Shown: piece by piece, positions 9,336 through 18,055 of the stretch
Layout: each line of letters starts with the position of its first letter
How positions within the stretch are numbered: the stretch's first letter is position 1
Assembly: GCA_029907715.1 (NCBI GenBank)
Contig: JARYLI010000003.1
Coordinates: forward strand, 1-64,000
Direction: 5' to 3'
DNA length: 64,000 nucleotides
From: Methanothrix sp.
GTDB lineage: Archaea > Halobacteriota > Methanosarcinia > Methanotrichales > Methanotrichaceae
Notes under the pieces: model-generated
What the model was told of the DNA's origin: nothing
The model's database searches: none
The model's input: the letters and a program-made list of their open reading frames with translations, nothing else
Program-made: the position numbers and the translations under genes

Positions 9336-10132
9336 AGGTCTATGCTGTTCTCGGAGATCCGGTAGAGCACAGCCTGTCTCCTGTGATGCATAACGCCGCC
9401 TTCCGTGAAATGGGGCTGAAGGCAAGCTACCATGCGTTCAGGGTTGGGATACACAGGCTGAGGGATGCAATTCTGGGCGCTGATGCCATGGGCTTCGGCG
9501 GCCTCAACCTGACAATTCCTCTGAAGGAGGGCGCGATGGCCGTGGTCGAGCCGGACGAGACCGCGAAGGCGATCGGCGCCGTGAACACAGTCTCATTTCG
9601 TGGAGGGATCAGGGGTCACAACACCGATGGGACTGGCGCGTCGCTTGCCCTGAGGCATTACGGCGTGGATGTCAGAGGAGCGAAGGTACTTCTCATAGGC
9701 GCTGGAGGCGCTGCCAGAGCAATCGCATACCAGCTGTCCAGAGAAGGCGCACGGATCGTGGTAACAAACAGGACGACTGAGAGGGGAGAGGCGCTGGCCG
9801 GGGATCTCGGCCTGGAGTTCCGCCCGTTCGGGGAGATCGGGGATCTTGTCAGAGGCTCAGACATAGTTATAAACGCAACATCTGTGGGAATGCGTGATGG
9901 CGACCCCAGACTCTTTGACGGGAGCATGCTGAGAGCGGAGCAGGTGGTCTTCGATATAATCTACAGCAGAGAGACGGAGCTTCTGAGGGATGCGAGGAGG
10001 GCCGGTGCGAAGGCGATCGATGGGGTCATGATGCTCGTGTACCAGGGTGCTGCAGCCTTGGGGATCTGGACAGGGCTCGAGGCGCCGGTCGGTGTGATGG
10101 AGGCTGCGGTCAGAGCCGCGCTCAGGGGTTGA
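9332..10132 (+). CDS. aroE: shikimate dehydrogenase
   Basis: A 266-residue enzyme reducing 3-dehydroshikimate with NADPH in the chorismate pathway. Shikimate-binding HSLSPVMHN is near residue 14, catalytic Lys lies in LTIPLKEGA, and Asp lies in HNTDGTG. The nucleotide site is LIGAGGAARAI near residue 122 and NRTTER follows. YQGAAALGIWTG near the end closes the active site. It starts with TTG overlapping the DUF92 stop. The prephenate dehydrogenase gene follows after 148 bp, so aromatic amino acid steps are grouped here. Confidence 0.94.
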   Translation: MKVYAVLGDPVEHSLSPVMHNAAFREMGLKASYHAFRVGIHRLRDAILGADAMGFGGLNLTIPLKEGAMAVVEPDETAKAIGAVNTVSFRGGIRGHNTDGTGASLALRHYGVDVRGAKVLLIGAGGAARAIAYQLSREGARIVVTNRTTERGEALAGDLGLEFRPFGEIGDLVRGSDIVINATSVGMRDGDPRLFDGSMLRAEQVVFDIIYSRETELLRDARRAGAKAIDGVMMLVYQGAAALGIWTGLEAPVGVMEAAVRAALRG

Positions 10133-10280
10133 TTGGATCCACCATGTGGCATGCGAGGATGTGGCGTGCCAGAAGGATTGAAACGGATGTATCTGGAATC
10201 GATGGTTTTGCGATATTGCTGCGCGCCTTCGGATGGGATGCATGAAGCTTTCGCGATTGTATAACGACAGGGGATGAGGA

Positions 10281-11156
10281 ATGGGCAGGATGCTGATAGT
10301 TGGCGGGACAGGGGAGACCGGCTCATGGTTTGCCAGGTACTTCAGGGATCATGGATTCGATGTGTGCATATGGGGGCCGAGCGGAAGGTTCCATGTTGCA
10401 GATGCTCTCGGAGTGAGATACGCGCGCGATCTAATGTGCGAGGTGGGGGAGAGCGATATCGTGGTGCTGAGCGTGCCGATAGACAGAACGCCAGAGGTGG
10501 CCAGGAGGATCGGGCCGGCAATGAGGAGTGGATCGCTGCTGATGGATCTGACATCTCTCAAGGTCGAGCCTGTGCGGGCGATGGTCGAGTCCTCCCCTCC
10601 CGATGTTGAGGTCCTCGGAGCACATCCCATGTTCGGGCCGACGATGCCATCGATAAGGGGTCAGACGGTGATAATCACGCCTGTAGAGGGGCGGTGGGGG
10701 AGATGGTCATCTCATATCAGGGAGATCCTGGAGAGGGACGGCGCCAGGGTCGAGGTCCTCGCGCCTGAGGAGCACGACAGGATGATGGCTGTGGTCCAGG
10801 CTCTGACGCACTTCTCATACATTGCTGTAGGCTCAACCCTTCGCGCCCTTGACTTCGACGTCTCAAGGTCGAGAAGGTTCATGAGCCCTGTTTACGAGGT
10901 GATGCTCGATTTCGTGGGGAGGATACTTGACCAGAACCCGGAGCTGTATGCATCGATTCAGATGAATCCCTTTGCGAAAGAGGTGCGGAGAGTGTTCATA
11001 GAGGAATGTTTGCGACTATCAGACGCGGTTGATCATGGCGATCTCGAGGGATTCATGAGGACTATGAGGGAGGCTGCGGAGCACTTCGGCGACACACACA
11101 GCGCGCTCCAGCGCTCTGACAGGATTATCAACCAGCGGGCTCAGGAGCGGGAGTGA
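10281..11156 (+). CDS. tyrA: prephenate dehydrogenase
   Basis: A 291-residue enzyme of tyrosine synthesis that oxidises prephenate with NAD(P). The Rossmann site is LIVGGTGETGSWFARYF at the N-terminus. The DLTSLK segment and GAHPMFGP (substrate-binding His) lie near residues 93-118, and the all-helical C-terminal dimer domain contains VQALTHFSY. There is no ACT or chorismate mutase domain. ATG 10281 has GATGAGGA directly upstream; ATG 10290 is a possible shorter start. Confidence 0.92.
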   Translation: MGRMLIVGGTGETGSWFARYFRDHGFDVCIWGPSGRFHVADALGVRYARDLMCEVGESDIVVLSVPIDRTPEVARRIGPAMRSGSLLMDLTSLKVEPVRAMVESSPPDVEVLGAHPMFGPTMPSIRGQTVIITPVEGRWGRWSSHIREILERDGARVEVLAPEEHDRMMAVVQALTHFSYIAVGSTLRALDFDVSRSRRFMSPVYEVMLDFVGRILDQNPELYASIQMNPFAKEVRRVFIEECLRLSDAVDHGDLEGFMRTMREAAEHFGDTHSALQRSDRIINQRAQERE

Positions 11157-11182
11157 TCTCATCCCGAGAGGTCACTCAGAGA

Positions 11183-11192
11183 AACTTAAAAG
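11183..11192 (+). promoter_or_regulatory. TATA box of the GH15 gene
   Basis: GAAACTTAAAAG lies 26-35 bases before the ATG of the GH15 gene, so the transcript should start within a few bases of ATG 11218. No Shine-Dalgarno sequence is present, which points to a leaderless mRNA. Confidence 0.6.
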
Positions 11193-11217
11193 CAATGATA
11201 ACAATTAATAAAAATAT

Positions 11218-13167
11218 ATGAGGCCGCTGCTGTTCGGAAATGGGAGATTACTGATATGCGAGGATGAACTGGGGATCATCCGGGATATTTACTATCCCTA
11301 TGTGGGTCTCGAAAATCACTGTAACATGATACGCGTAGGGATTTACGACGCGAATCTTCGCGTATTCAGCTGGCTTGATAGATGGGGGATTCAGCAGAGA
11401 TACAAATCATCTTTCGAGAAGAACTTCTTCGAGACTCTGGAGGATCTCAAAACGGATGACCGCAAAAATATGGAGATTGGCTTTTGTGCATCGAACATCG
11501 GTGAAACCATCTTCGAAAACCAGTCGTTGGGATTGAGGGTGAGAGTGCTGGATGCGGTACATCCATCATCAAATTATTTTTATAGATTGTTCGATGTGAT
11601 GAACATCTCGCCATCTTCCAGGGACATCAGTCTCTTCTCAAACCAGAATTACAACATACTGGAGAATAAGATCGGTGAGACGGCATTCGTAGATGGCGAT
11701 ATGTTGATTCACTACAAACGTGATCGGTACTTTCTTCACAGCAGCTATCCGCAGTTCGATCAATATGCTGTAGGGGTTGCTGAGTGGAAGGGAATGCAAG
11801 GTACTTGGAAGGACATGGAAGAGGATGGAATGCTGAGCTGCAATGCAGTAGCGCATGGATCCATCGACTCGACTATCAGCTGGAGAATATCAGGCATCAG
11901 GCCCGGGGAGTCAAGACGCATACACATGTGGATCGTTGTTGGTAGGGGGCATCGCCAGGTGGTTGATATTCACAGAAAAATGAAAGAGAATGGACCGGCC
12001 AACGTCTACCGCATCAGCTTCAATTTCTGGAAAGCGTTTATCGAGCACGTCGATGCTCTTCCAGAGTGCAGGAACCTCCGCGAGCTGCCGGAGAAGGTAC
12101 AGGATGCATTTTACAGAAGCCTCATGGCTACGGTTGCTCATATGGATGTGAACGGATCGATTATCGCCTCCTGCGATTCGGAGATAAAGCAATTCGGAGC
12201 GGATCTTTACACCTATTGCTGGCCAAGAGATGCCTCGTGGGCATGTATAGCGCTGGATAGGGCCAGATATCACCATCTCAGCAAAGAAATTATAGATTTT
12301 TTATCTAAAATAATAACTGTGGACGGTTATTTTCTCCATAAATACACACCTGCTGGTGATTTCGGTAGTACATGGCATCCAGTGCCCATGATTCAGCTCG
12401 ATGAGACGGGCCTGCCTCTCTATGCTCTGTACCACAACTGGCTCATGTCCAAGGATGTCTGGATAATAGGGCGTTACTTTTCATCGCTGGTGAGGCCAGC
12501 CGCAGAATTCCTCGTCGGCTCAATCGACAGAACGACAAATCTGCCCGCTGAGAGCTTTGACCTGTGGGAGGAAAGGAGAGGGTCACATGCATACACTGCG
12601 GCTGTTGTCCATGCTGGCCTCCGCGGAGCCTCAGAGATTGCGAGGATTTTGGGTAACGAGAAGTTTCACTCGAGGTGGTCGCAAGCTGCAGAGCTCATCA
12701 GGCATGCTGCGCTGGATCTTTATGATGACAGCATCATGCATTTCAGCCGCTCCCCTTCGGACTCCACACTTGATGCATCGGTTTTCAGCATCTGGTACTT
12801 TGAATTGCTGCCGGCAAACGATCCAAGAGTGGTCAATACGATGCGGGCTATTGAGAGAGAGCTTACCCGCCCGTCAGGAGGCGTTGCCCGTTATATGCAC
12901 GATAGCTATCATGGCTACATGAACAGCTGGATCATATGTACGCTTTGGCTGGCACAGTGGCATATCGCAGTGGGAAGCCTGGATCGTGCCCTGGAACTCA
13001 TAAAATGGTGTTCGGATCACACATTCTCTACAGGCTTGATGCCTGAGCAGGTCAGTGATGATAACACTTTCAGGTCGGTTCTTCCACTGATGTGGTCTCA
13101 CTGCACATTCGTTTTGGCAGTCCTGGAATATCTCAGGGCTGTTTCGGATAATCAGCGTAAAGAATAG
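11218..13167 (+). CDS. GH15 family glucoamylase-like protein
   Basis: A 649-residue protein with the archaeal GH15 layout: an N-terminal beta-sandwich (about residues 1-270) and an (alpha/alpha)6 barrel. Conserved barrel motifs are YCWPRDASW near residue 335, LWEERRGSHAYTAA near residue 448 (general acid Glu) and LMPEQV near residue 610 (general base Glu). The family releases glucose from alpha-glucans or cleaves trehalose. There is no signal peptide, so it acts in the cytoplasm, plausibly on stored polyglucose made by the cluster at 50.8-54.6 kb. The gene is more AT-rich than its neighbours (for example around 12290-12330) and is leaderless, which may hint at separate ancestry. Confidence 0.88.
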   Translation: MRPLLFGNGRLLICEDELGIIRDIYYPYVGLENHCNMIRVGIYDANLRVFSWLDRWGIQQRYKSSFEKNFFETLEDLKTDDRKNMEIGFCASNIGETIFENQSLGLRVRVLDAVHPSSNYFYRLFDVMNISPSSRDISLFSNQNYNILENKIGETAFVDGDMLIHYKRDRYFLHSSYPQFDQYAVGVAEWKGMQGTWKDMEEDGMLSCNAVAHGSIDSTISWRISGIRPGESRRIHMWIVVGRGHRQVVDIHRKMKENGPANVYRISFNFWKAFIEHVDALPECRNLRELPEKVQDAFYRSLMATVAHMDVNGSIIASCDSEIKQFGADLYTYCWPRDASWACIALDRARYHHLSKEIIDFLSKIITVDGYFLHKYTPAGDFGSTWHPVPMIQLDETGLPLYALYHNWLMSKDVWIIGRYFSSLVRPAAEFLVGSIDRTTNLPAESFDLWEERRGSHAYTAAVVHAGLRGASEIARILGNEKFHSRWSQAAELIRHAALDLYDDSIMHFSRSPSDSTLDASVFSIWYFELLPANDPRVVNTMRAIERELTRPSGGVARYMHDSYHGYMNSWIICTLWLAQWHIAVGSLDRALELIKWCSDHTFSTGLMPEQVSDDNTFRSVLPLMWSHCTFVLAVLEYLRAVSDNQRKE

Positions 13168-13353
13168 CGAGGCTGTGCATCTGCTGGATCACATCGATTA
13201 GCCTCTGATTTATTTGAATCGATGCGCATGTCGATTGGGACTGGTTCTCGAACAATTCGCTTCGATCACGAAAGGTTTTTTAACAACCAGGACTTTAACC
13301 CAGACGAGCAAGCGATTCAGATCGCCTGGAGCTTGCGGTAAAGGAGGCTTGAT

Positions 13354-14001
13354 ATGAATATAGTTCTGCTCGGCCCACCGGGATCTGGGAAGGGGACCCA
13401 GGCCAAGATGATCGCTGAGAAGTTCAATGTGAAGCACATATCCACCGGAGACATACTCAGGGAGCACGTGAGGAACGGAACTGAGCTTGGGAAAGAGGCG
13501 AAGAAGTACATGGACGCAGGCCAGCTTGTGCCGGACTCGATACTGATAGGCATAATCAAGGATCGTCTCTCAAAGCCGGATGTGGCTGGTGGCTACATGC
13601 TTGATGGGTATCCGAGAACCATCCCCCAGGCAGAGGCGCTGGACAAGATACTGCCTGAGCTGAAACAGAAGATCGATGTAGTTCTCAACATAGATGTTCC
13701 CGATGAGGAGCTGGTGAGGAGGCTCAGCGGAAGGCGGATGTGCAAGTGCGGCAGGAGCTACCACATAATCTTCAACCCCCCGAAGGTTCCCGGAAAGTGC
13801 GATGCCTGCGGAGGCGAGCTCTACCACAGGGACGATGACAAGGAGGAGGCGATACTCAACAGGCTCAAGGTGTACAAGCAGCAGACCCAGCCGCTGATCG
13901 ATTACTACACAAAGGCGGGCCTGATCGCAAACATTAACGGCGCAGGCGAGATCAACCAGATATTCGATGAGATATCAAAGGTACTGAGCAGGTTCAAGTG
14001 A
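13354..14001 (+). CDS. adk: adenylate kinase, zinc-lid bacterial type
   Basis: A 215-residue kinase that interconverts AMP, ATP and ADP. The P-loop GPPGSGKGT is at residues 7-15, the AMP site STGDILRE at about 30, and DGYPRTIPQAEAL at about 84. The long lid has four cysteines (CKCGRSYH and CDACGG) that bind zinc. This is the long bacterial-type form rather than the trimeric archaeal AdkA. A good ribosome binding site, AAAGGAGG, lies 6-7 nt before ATG 13354, and GGTTTTTTAAC at about 13275 may be its TATA box. Confidence 0.95.
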   Translation: MNIVLLGPPGSGKGTQAKMIAEKFNVKHISTGDILREHVRNGTELGKEAKKYMDAGQLVPDSILIGIIKDRLSKPDVAGGYMLDGYPRTIPQAEALDKILPELKQKIDVVLNIDVPDEELVRRLSGRRMCKCGRSYHIIFNPPKVPGKCDACGGELYHRDDDKEEAILNRLKVYKQQTQPLIDYYTKAGLIANINGAGEINQIFDEISKVLSRFK

Positions 14002-14004
14002 TCG

Positions 14005-14026
14005 GGCAGGTCAACCTGCCATTTTT
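14005..14026 (+). terminator. hairpin and T-run after adk
   Basis: GGCAGG-TCAA-CCTGCC forms a 6-bp stem with a tetraloop immediately after the adk stop, followed by ATTTTT. It reads as a terminator or a 3' stabilising hairpin. Confidence 0.6.
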
Positions 14027-14104
14027 GTATTTTCGCAGTGATTGTTTCAGAGTGCTCTTCAGTGGCTCAGAGGAGCCAGGCTGCTGGCCCTCTGTTCAGG
14101 TGAG

Positions 14105-14191
14105 TATCCCTATTAACCCCCTTTTCTGCGATCTGCCCATGTCGCTAAGTAATTAGATGCTATTTTATATCAAAAAAAGCAGGTTTTTAGG
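14105..14191. repeat. degenerate AT-rich element, copy 1
   Basis: The stretch has imperfect inverted ends (ATCCCTATTAACC and GGTTTTTAGGGAAT). It resembles 35101-35195: both share ATTAACC(C/T)CC, then CGATCTGC followed closely by ATG, then a TTTATA-AAAAA-GC segment. Identity is low and there is no clear target duplication. It may be the remnant of a small transposed element. Confidence 0.3.
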
Positions 14192-14217
14192 GAATCTCAG
14201 GCATATGAGTTCCACCA

Positions 14218-14457
14218 TCATTTCACATGCTGAGCGAGCTCGACCTGTATCTTCGATGCAATTCCGCGGCCAAGTGAGATCTTTGTTCCGTTGACATCAA
14301 CAACAACAGGTCCCCCAAATGGCTGGCATGCGATCTTCTTCAGCCTGATCCCCTTTCTGATCCCTATGGCCTCCAGCCGCTTCTGCCAGCCGCCCATTCC
14401 TGTGAAGGATTTGACCTCGAGCAGCGAGTTGCATGGCGCCTTTGTGAGCTCTATCAT
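14218..14457 (-). CDS. feoA: FeoA-domain protein
   Basis: A 79-residue SH3-like FeoA protein, a small cytoplasmic partner of the FeoB ferrous iron transporter. It shows the family pattern of the N-terminal LTKAPCNSLLEVKSFTG, a central RLEAIGIRKGIRLKKI, GGPVVVDVNGTKISLGRGIA and a hydrophobic C-terminus. No feoB is adjacent. It is a single-gene unit with its own TATA box. Confidence 0.88.
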   Translation of the reverse strand: MIELTKAPCNSLLEVKSFTGMGGWQKRLEAIGIRKGIRLKKIACQPFGGPVVVDVNGTKISLGRGIASKIQVELAQHVK

Positions 14458-14485
14458 CGAAACCCCCGCGAAGCTTCATCGCATA

Positions 14486-14497
14486 TTCTATAAATTT
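14486..14497 (-). promoter_or_regulatory. TATA box of feoA
   Basis: On the minus strand GGTAAATTTATAGAATATG gives a TATA box about 30 nt before ATG 14457, leaving a very short leader. Confidence 0.55.
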
Positions 14498-14689
14498 ACC
14501 GGTCCGATGTGCACTTCGGTCGCAGGATCCATGGAAGAGATGGGCAGACGAACATCAGCTGTTCCCACCTCATGCCCGGCCTGTGCGATGCAGAAATAAA
14601 TGGCGACTGAGATATGCTGCTTGGACGGCACAGCATCTACATCATCGCAGATGCAGCAACACGCGAGTTCTCGAAGCGATGCTTCGGGC

Positions 14690-15508
14690 CTAATCGGTGA
14701 TCCTCACGTTTATTCCGCGCTCGTGGAGATACCTCTTGCAATCCCGGATGCTCCACTGGTTGAAGTGGAATATGCTCGCGGCGAGCGCTGCAGATGCGCC
14801 CGTTCTTCTGAACACCTCGTACATGTGCTCAGGGCTGGCGCATCCGCCTGATGCGATCACGGGTATCCTCACCATTCCCGATACCGCATCAGTGAGCTCG
14901 ATATCGAAGCCATCGTATGTGCCATCCCGGTCCATGCTTGTGAGCAGTATCTCCCCTGCACCGAGCTCCTCAACGCGCCTCGCCCATGCGAGCGCGTCGA
15001 CCCCTGTGAAGCGCCTGCCTCCATAACAGGAGCACTCAAACCAGCACCGTCCGCTTTCAGTGTTTATTGTTATCCTGCCGTCCAGATCCTGATACCTTCT
15101 CTTCGCGTCGATCGCGACCACAACCGCCTGGCTGCCGTAGCTCTCCGAGATCTCTCTGATGAGCTCCGGCCTCCTGAGTGCTGCTGTGTTCACAGTCACC
15201 TTGTCAGCACCTGCGTTGAACGCATTCCTCGCGTCCTCCAGGCTCGAGATGCCTCCACCCACTGTCAGCGGCACGAAAACATGCTCTGATGTCTTTTTGA
15301 TGACGTCGAACATCGTCGCCCTGCGCTCGTGGGAGGCTGTGATATCCAGAAATACTATCTCGTCAGCGCCATCCTCGTAGTAGCGGGTCGCCAGCTCCCA
15401 CGGGACACCTGCGTATCTTATCTGCCTGAACTCGATCCCCTTGACAACCCTCCCGTCCGGGACTCCGAGATCGCAATCCAGACATGGAATGATTCTGCGG
15501 GCTAGCAT
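14690..15508 (-). CDS. hisF: imidazole glycerol phosphate synthase, cyclase subunit
   Basis: A 272-residue TIM barrel that uses ammonia from HisH to form imidazole glycerol phosphate and AICAR in histidine synthesis. The family start [13 protein letters not shown] carries the first catalytic Asp (residue 11), and the second is in [13 protein letters not shown]. Phosphate-binding GGGIS and [10 protein letters not shown] are present. It overlaps hisH by 7 bases. The AICAR by-product is the substrate of the PurH-type protein encoded at 20.6 kb. A 6-bp hairpin CGAAGC-GAT-GCTTCG follows the stop at about 14673-14687. Confidence 0.95.
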   Translation of the reverse strand: MLARRIIPCLDCDLGVPDGRVVKGIEFRQIRYAGVPWELATRYYEDGADEIVFLDITASHERRATMFDVIKKTSEHVFVPLTVGGGISSLEDARNAFNAGADKVTVNTAALRRPELIREISESYGSQAVVVAIDAKRRYQDLDGRITINTESGRCWFECSCYGGRRFTGVDALAWARRVEELGAGEILLTSMDRDGTYDGFDIELTDAVSGMVRIPVIASGGCASPEHMYEVFRRTGASAALAASIFHFNQWSIRDCKRYLHERGINVRITD

Positions 15509-16101
15509 CTGACCATCCTCACGAAGTTCTCAAGTATCCTCAGTCCTTTTGGACCTGACTTTTCCGGATGAAACTGCGTTCCGTATATGTTATCCTCTGC
15601 CACAACCGCTGCGATCTCCACGCCATAGTGTGTGGTTGCCACAACAGCTGTTTTATCAGATGGAACGCAGTGGTACGAGTGGACGAAGTAGAACATATCT
15701 CCTGGGGATATGCCGTCCAGCAGCTCCAGGTCCCGCTTTATCTCAAGGCTGTTCCACCCCATCTGCGGCACGGTTACGCCCTCAGGCAGCCGCACAACCC
15801 TTCCGGGGATCCAGCCGAAGCCTCTGGCTCCCGGGCTCTCCTCGCTCTCGTCCATCATCACCTGCATGCCTATGCAGATCCCCAGCACCGGAGTTCCCTC
15901 AGCGATTCTCTGCTCCAGAGGCTCCTGAAATCTGCGTAGGCTCTCCATGCACCTCCCGAAGGAGCCAACACCGGGTATGACTATACCCGCAGCACCAGCA
16001 AAATCGGGCTCTCTCTTTATCTCAGGATCGCCACCTGCCTTCAAAAGTGCGTTGTATATGCTGAATAGATTGCCCATGCCGTAGTCCACTATGGCTATCA
16101 T
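15502..16101 (-). CDS. hisH: imidazole glycerol phosphate synthase, glutaminase subunit
   Basis: A 199-residue class I glutamine amidotransferase that feeds ammonia to HisF. The nucleophile Cys is in [15 protein letters not shown] near residue 78, HSYHCVP follows, and the His-Glu pair is in [11 protein letters not shown] near residue 180. PGVGSFG and QMGWNSLE are family marks. ATG 16101 is the family start. The gene leads a hisH-hisF unit whose promoter lies in the 154-bp gap shared with the divergent glutamate synthase gene. Confidence 0.94.
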   Translation of the reverse strand: MIAIVDYGMGNLFSIYNALLKAGGDPEIKREPDFAGAAGIVIPGVGSFGRCMESLRRFQEPLEQRIAEGTPVLGICIGMQVMMDESEESPGARGFGWIPGRVVRLPEGVTVPQMGWNSLEIKRDLELLDGISPGDMFYFVHSYHCVPSDKTAVVATTHYGVEIAAVVAEDNIYGTQFHPEKSGPKGLRILENFVRMVRC

Positions 16102-16255
16102 CTCATGCCCTTCTTTTCCGATGGTCGGAAATTGTTATCCTGCATCATGTAAATATAGCTTTTGAAAACACTTTTATAGAGGAAGAAAGGAAGCAACCTG
16201 TCGGCTCTCATCGAGCCGTGTGTTTAACAGTGATCTGTAAAGAGGGTGTCTTGGA
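16102..16255. promoter_or_regulatory. divergent hisHF / glutamate synthase promoter region
   Basis: For the minus strand, AAAAGCTATATTTACATG (about 16148-16163) is a TATA candidate for hisH. For the plus strand, CACTTTTATAG (about 16167-16177) is a TATA candidate for the glutamate synthase gene, and GAGGGTGT precedes its ATG. The perfect palindrome TTTCCGA-TGG-TCGGAAA at 16115-16131 lies in the hisH leader and could be an operator shared by these two nitrogen-linked genes. Confidence 0.5.
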
Positions 16256-17854
16256 ATGAACCTTAGAAGGCCGAATGCCAATGAGGCAACAGGGACGTTC
16301 AACCGCTCGCGGGATGTCGTCCCGATGTCCGGCATATGCAGCAGGTGTGTGGATGGATGCAGAGGCGGCTGTGAGACCTGGCTGTCATCATTCAGAGGAA
16401 GAGAGGTGCTATATCCAGGTCCTTTTGGAGAGATAACTGCGGGAGCCGACAAGAACTATCCTGTGGATTACTCGCATCTGAACATACAGGGTTACGCTGT
16501 CGGTGCCTACGGTCTCCCTGAGGGCGTCGAGCCTGATCCGGACACCGCGCTATTCCCGAATGTCAACACGGAGACAGAGTATGGCTGGACCAGGAAGGTG
16601 AGGATGAGAGTGCCGATATTCACGGGCGCTCTTGGGTCCACAGAGATAGCCAGAAAGAACTGGGAGCATTTCGCAATCGGTGCGGCCATATCCGGCATAA
16701 CGCTTGTCTGTGGAGAGAACGTCTGCGGCGTCGATCCGGACCTTGTGCTTGGGAGCGACAATAAGGTCAAGAGGTCTCCTGAGATGGACAGGAGGATAGA
16801 GACATACAGGAGATTCCACGAAGGCTATGGCGAGATCCTGGTGCAGATGAATGTCGAGGACACGCGCCTGGGCGTTGCCGAGTACGTTTCATCGAAGCAC
16901 AACCTTGAGACGATAGAGCTCAAGTGGGGGCAGGGCGCGAAGTGCATCGGCGGTGAGATAAGGGTGCCATCACTCGAACGCGCGCTCGTCCTCAAGAGAA
17001 GGGGCTATGTGGTGCAGCCAGATCCGGAGGATCCGGCGATCCAGGCTGCATTCAAGGAGGGCGGAATAAAGGAGTTCGAGCGGCATTCGCGCCTCGGCTT
17101 TGTCACAAAGGAGGGCTTCCTGAGAGAGGTGGATCGTCTCAGAGATCTTGGATTCAAGCGGATCACGCTCAAGACAGGCGCTTACTCCATGGTTGAGCTC
17201 GCGATGGCCATAAGATTCGGCGCCGAGGCGCATTTGGATCTCATCACGATAGACGGAGCGCCGGGCGGCACCGGAATGAGCCCGTGGCCGATGATGAACG
17301 AGTGGGGGATACCCACCTTCTATCTGGAGGCTCTTGCGTACGAGTTCTGCGAGCGGTTATCGAAGCGGGGCATGCGCGTCCCTGACCTGGCAATGGCAGG
17401 CGGCTTCTCAACAGAGGATGGTGTCTTCAAGGCTATCGCCATGGGCAGCCCATACGTGAAGGCTGTCTGCATGGGAAGGGCTCTGATGATCCCTGGCATG
17501 GTCGGGAAGAACATCCAGAAGTGGCTCGAGACAGGGGATCTACCAAAGACGGTTGCAAAGTACGGGCAGCGGCCTGAGGAGATATTTGTGAGCTATGAGG
17601 AGCTCAGGGCGAAGTATGGAGAGGAGATCAAGAACATACCGCTTGGCGCTGTCGCGATCTACACGTACTGCCAGAAGTTCAGGACCGGGCTGCAGCAGCT
17701 CATGGCAGGCTCGAGGAACTTCAGCATCTCATCCATATCGAGGAAGGATCTCATGGCGCTCACAGAGGATGCCGCGAGGATCTCCGGCATACCCTATGTC
17801 ATGGACGCATACAGGGATAAGGCGCTTGAGATCCTCGACTGGATGGGAGAGTGA
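16256..17854 (+). CDS. archaeal glutamate synthase-type FMN protein
   Basis: A 532-residue protein with the FMN-binding barrel of glutamate synthase: PIFTGALGS, ELKWGQGAKCIGGEI, TIDGAPGGTGMSPWPMMNEWG, and AMAGGFSTEDGVFKAIAMG near the end. A short cysteine cluster, CSRCVDGCRGGC, sits near residues 27-38, ahead of the barrel. There is no glutaminase domain and no second subunit next to it. The family transfers an amino group to 2-oxoglutarate, but the exact donors for this stand-alone form are not shown by the sequence. It sits divergently to hisHF. Confidence 0.85.
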   Translation: MNLRRPNANEATGTFNRSRDVVPMSGICSRCVDGCRGGCETWLSSFRGREVLYPGPFGEITAGADKNYPVDYSHLNIQGYAVGAYGLPEGVEPDPDTALFPNVNTETEYGWTRKVRMRVPIFTGALGSTEIARKNWEHFAIGAAISGITLVCGENVCGVDPDLVLGSDNKVKRSPEMDRRIETYRRFHEGYGEILVQMNVEDTRLGVAEYVSSKHNLETIELKWGQGAKCIGGEIRVPSLERALVLKRRGYVVQPDPEDPAIQAAFKEGGIKEFERHSRLGFVTKEGFLREVDRLRDLGFKRITLKTGAYSMVELAMAIRFGAEAHLDLITIDGAPGGTGMSPWPMMNEWGIPTFYLEALAYEFCERLSKRGMRVPDLAMAGGFSTEDGVFKAIAMGSPYVKAVCMGRALMIPGMVGKNIQKWLETGDLPKTVAKYGQRPEEIFVSYEELRAKYGEEIKNIPLGAVAIYTYCQKFRTGLQQLMAGSRNFSISSISRKDLMALTEDAARISGIPYVMDAYRDKALEILDWMGE

Positions 17855-17975
17855 GAACCTCCCGCCTTTTTTTGCTTTCCTGTTTGGCAACTTGAAGGTC
17901 AAGCAGGCTGGTTTGTTTCTGGAAGCGCTCTTTAGAATCGCATAGCAGGGCAGTGCCGCCACTGGGAGGTTCTCA
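17852..17975. repeat. 12-bp perfect inverted repeat spanning the gap before purC
   Basis: TGAGAACCTCCC (17852-17863, including the stop codon of the glutamate synthase gene) is exactly complementary to GGGAGGTTCTCA (17964-17975). A T7 run at 17867-17873 after the first arm could end the upstream transcript. No flanking direct repeat was found, so a transposed element is not supported. The arms could pair in a read-through RNA into purC. Confidence 0.45.
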
Positions 17976-18055
17976 GAGCGACAGAAGCTCTGTTACGCAG
18001 CTGCAACTCACTGATCAGCAAAAGCGTTATCAAATTCCTATTGGATCTATGTGCA

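Noticed and set aside
14673-14687. Hairpin CGAAGC-GAT-GCTTCG after hisF as a terminator
   Set aside because: It lacks a following T-run on the transcribed strand, so I left it as a note in the hisF entry.
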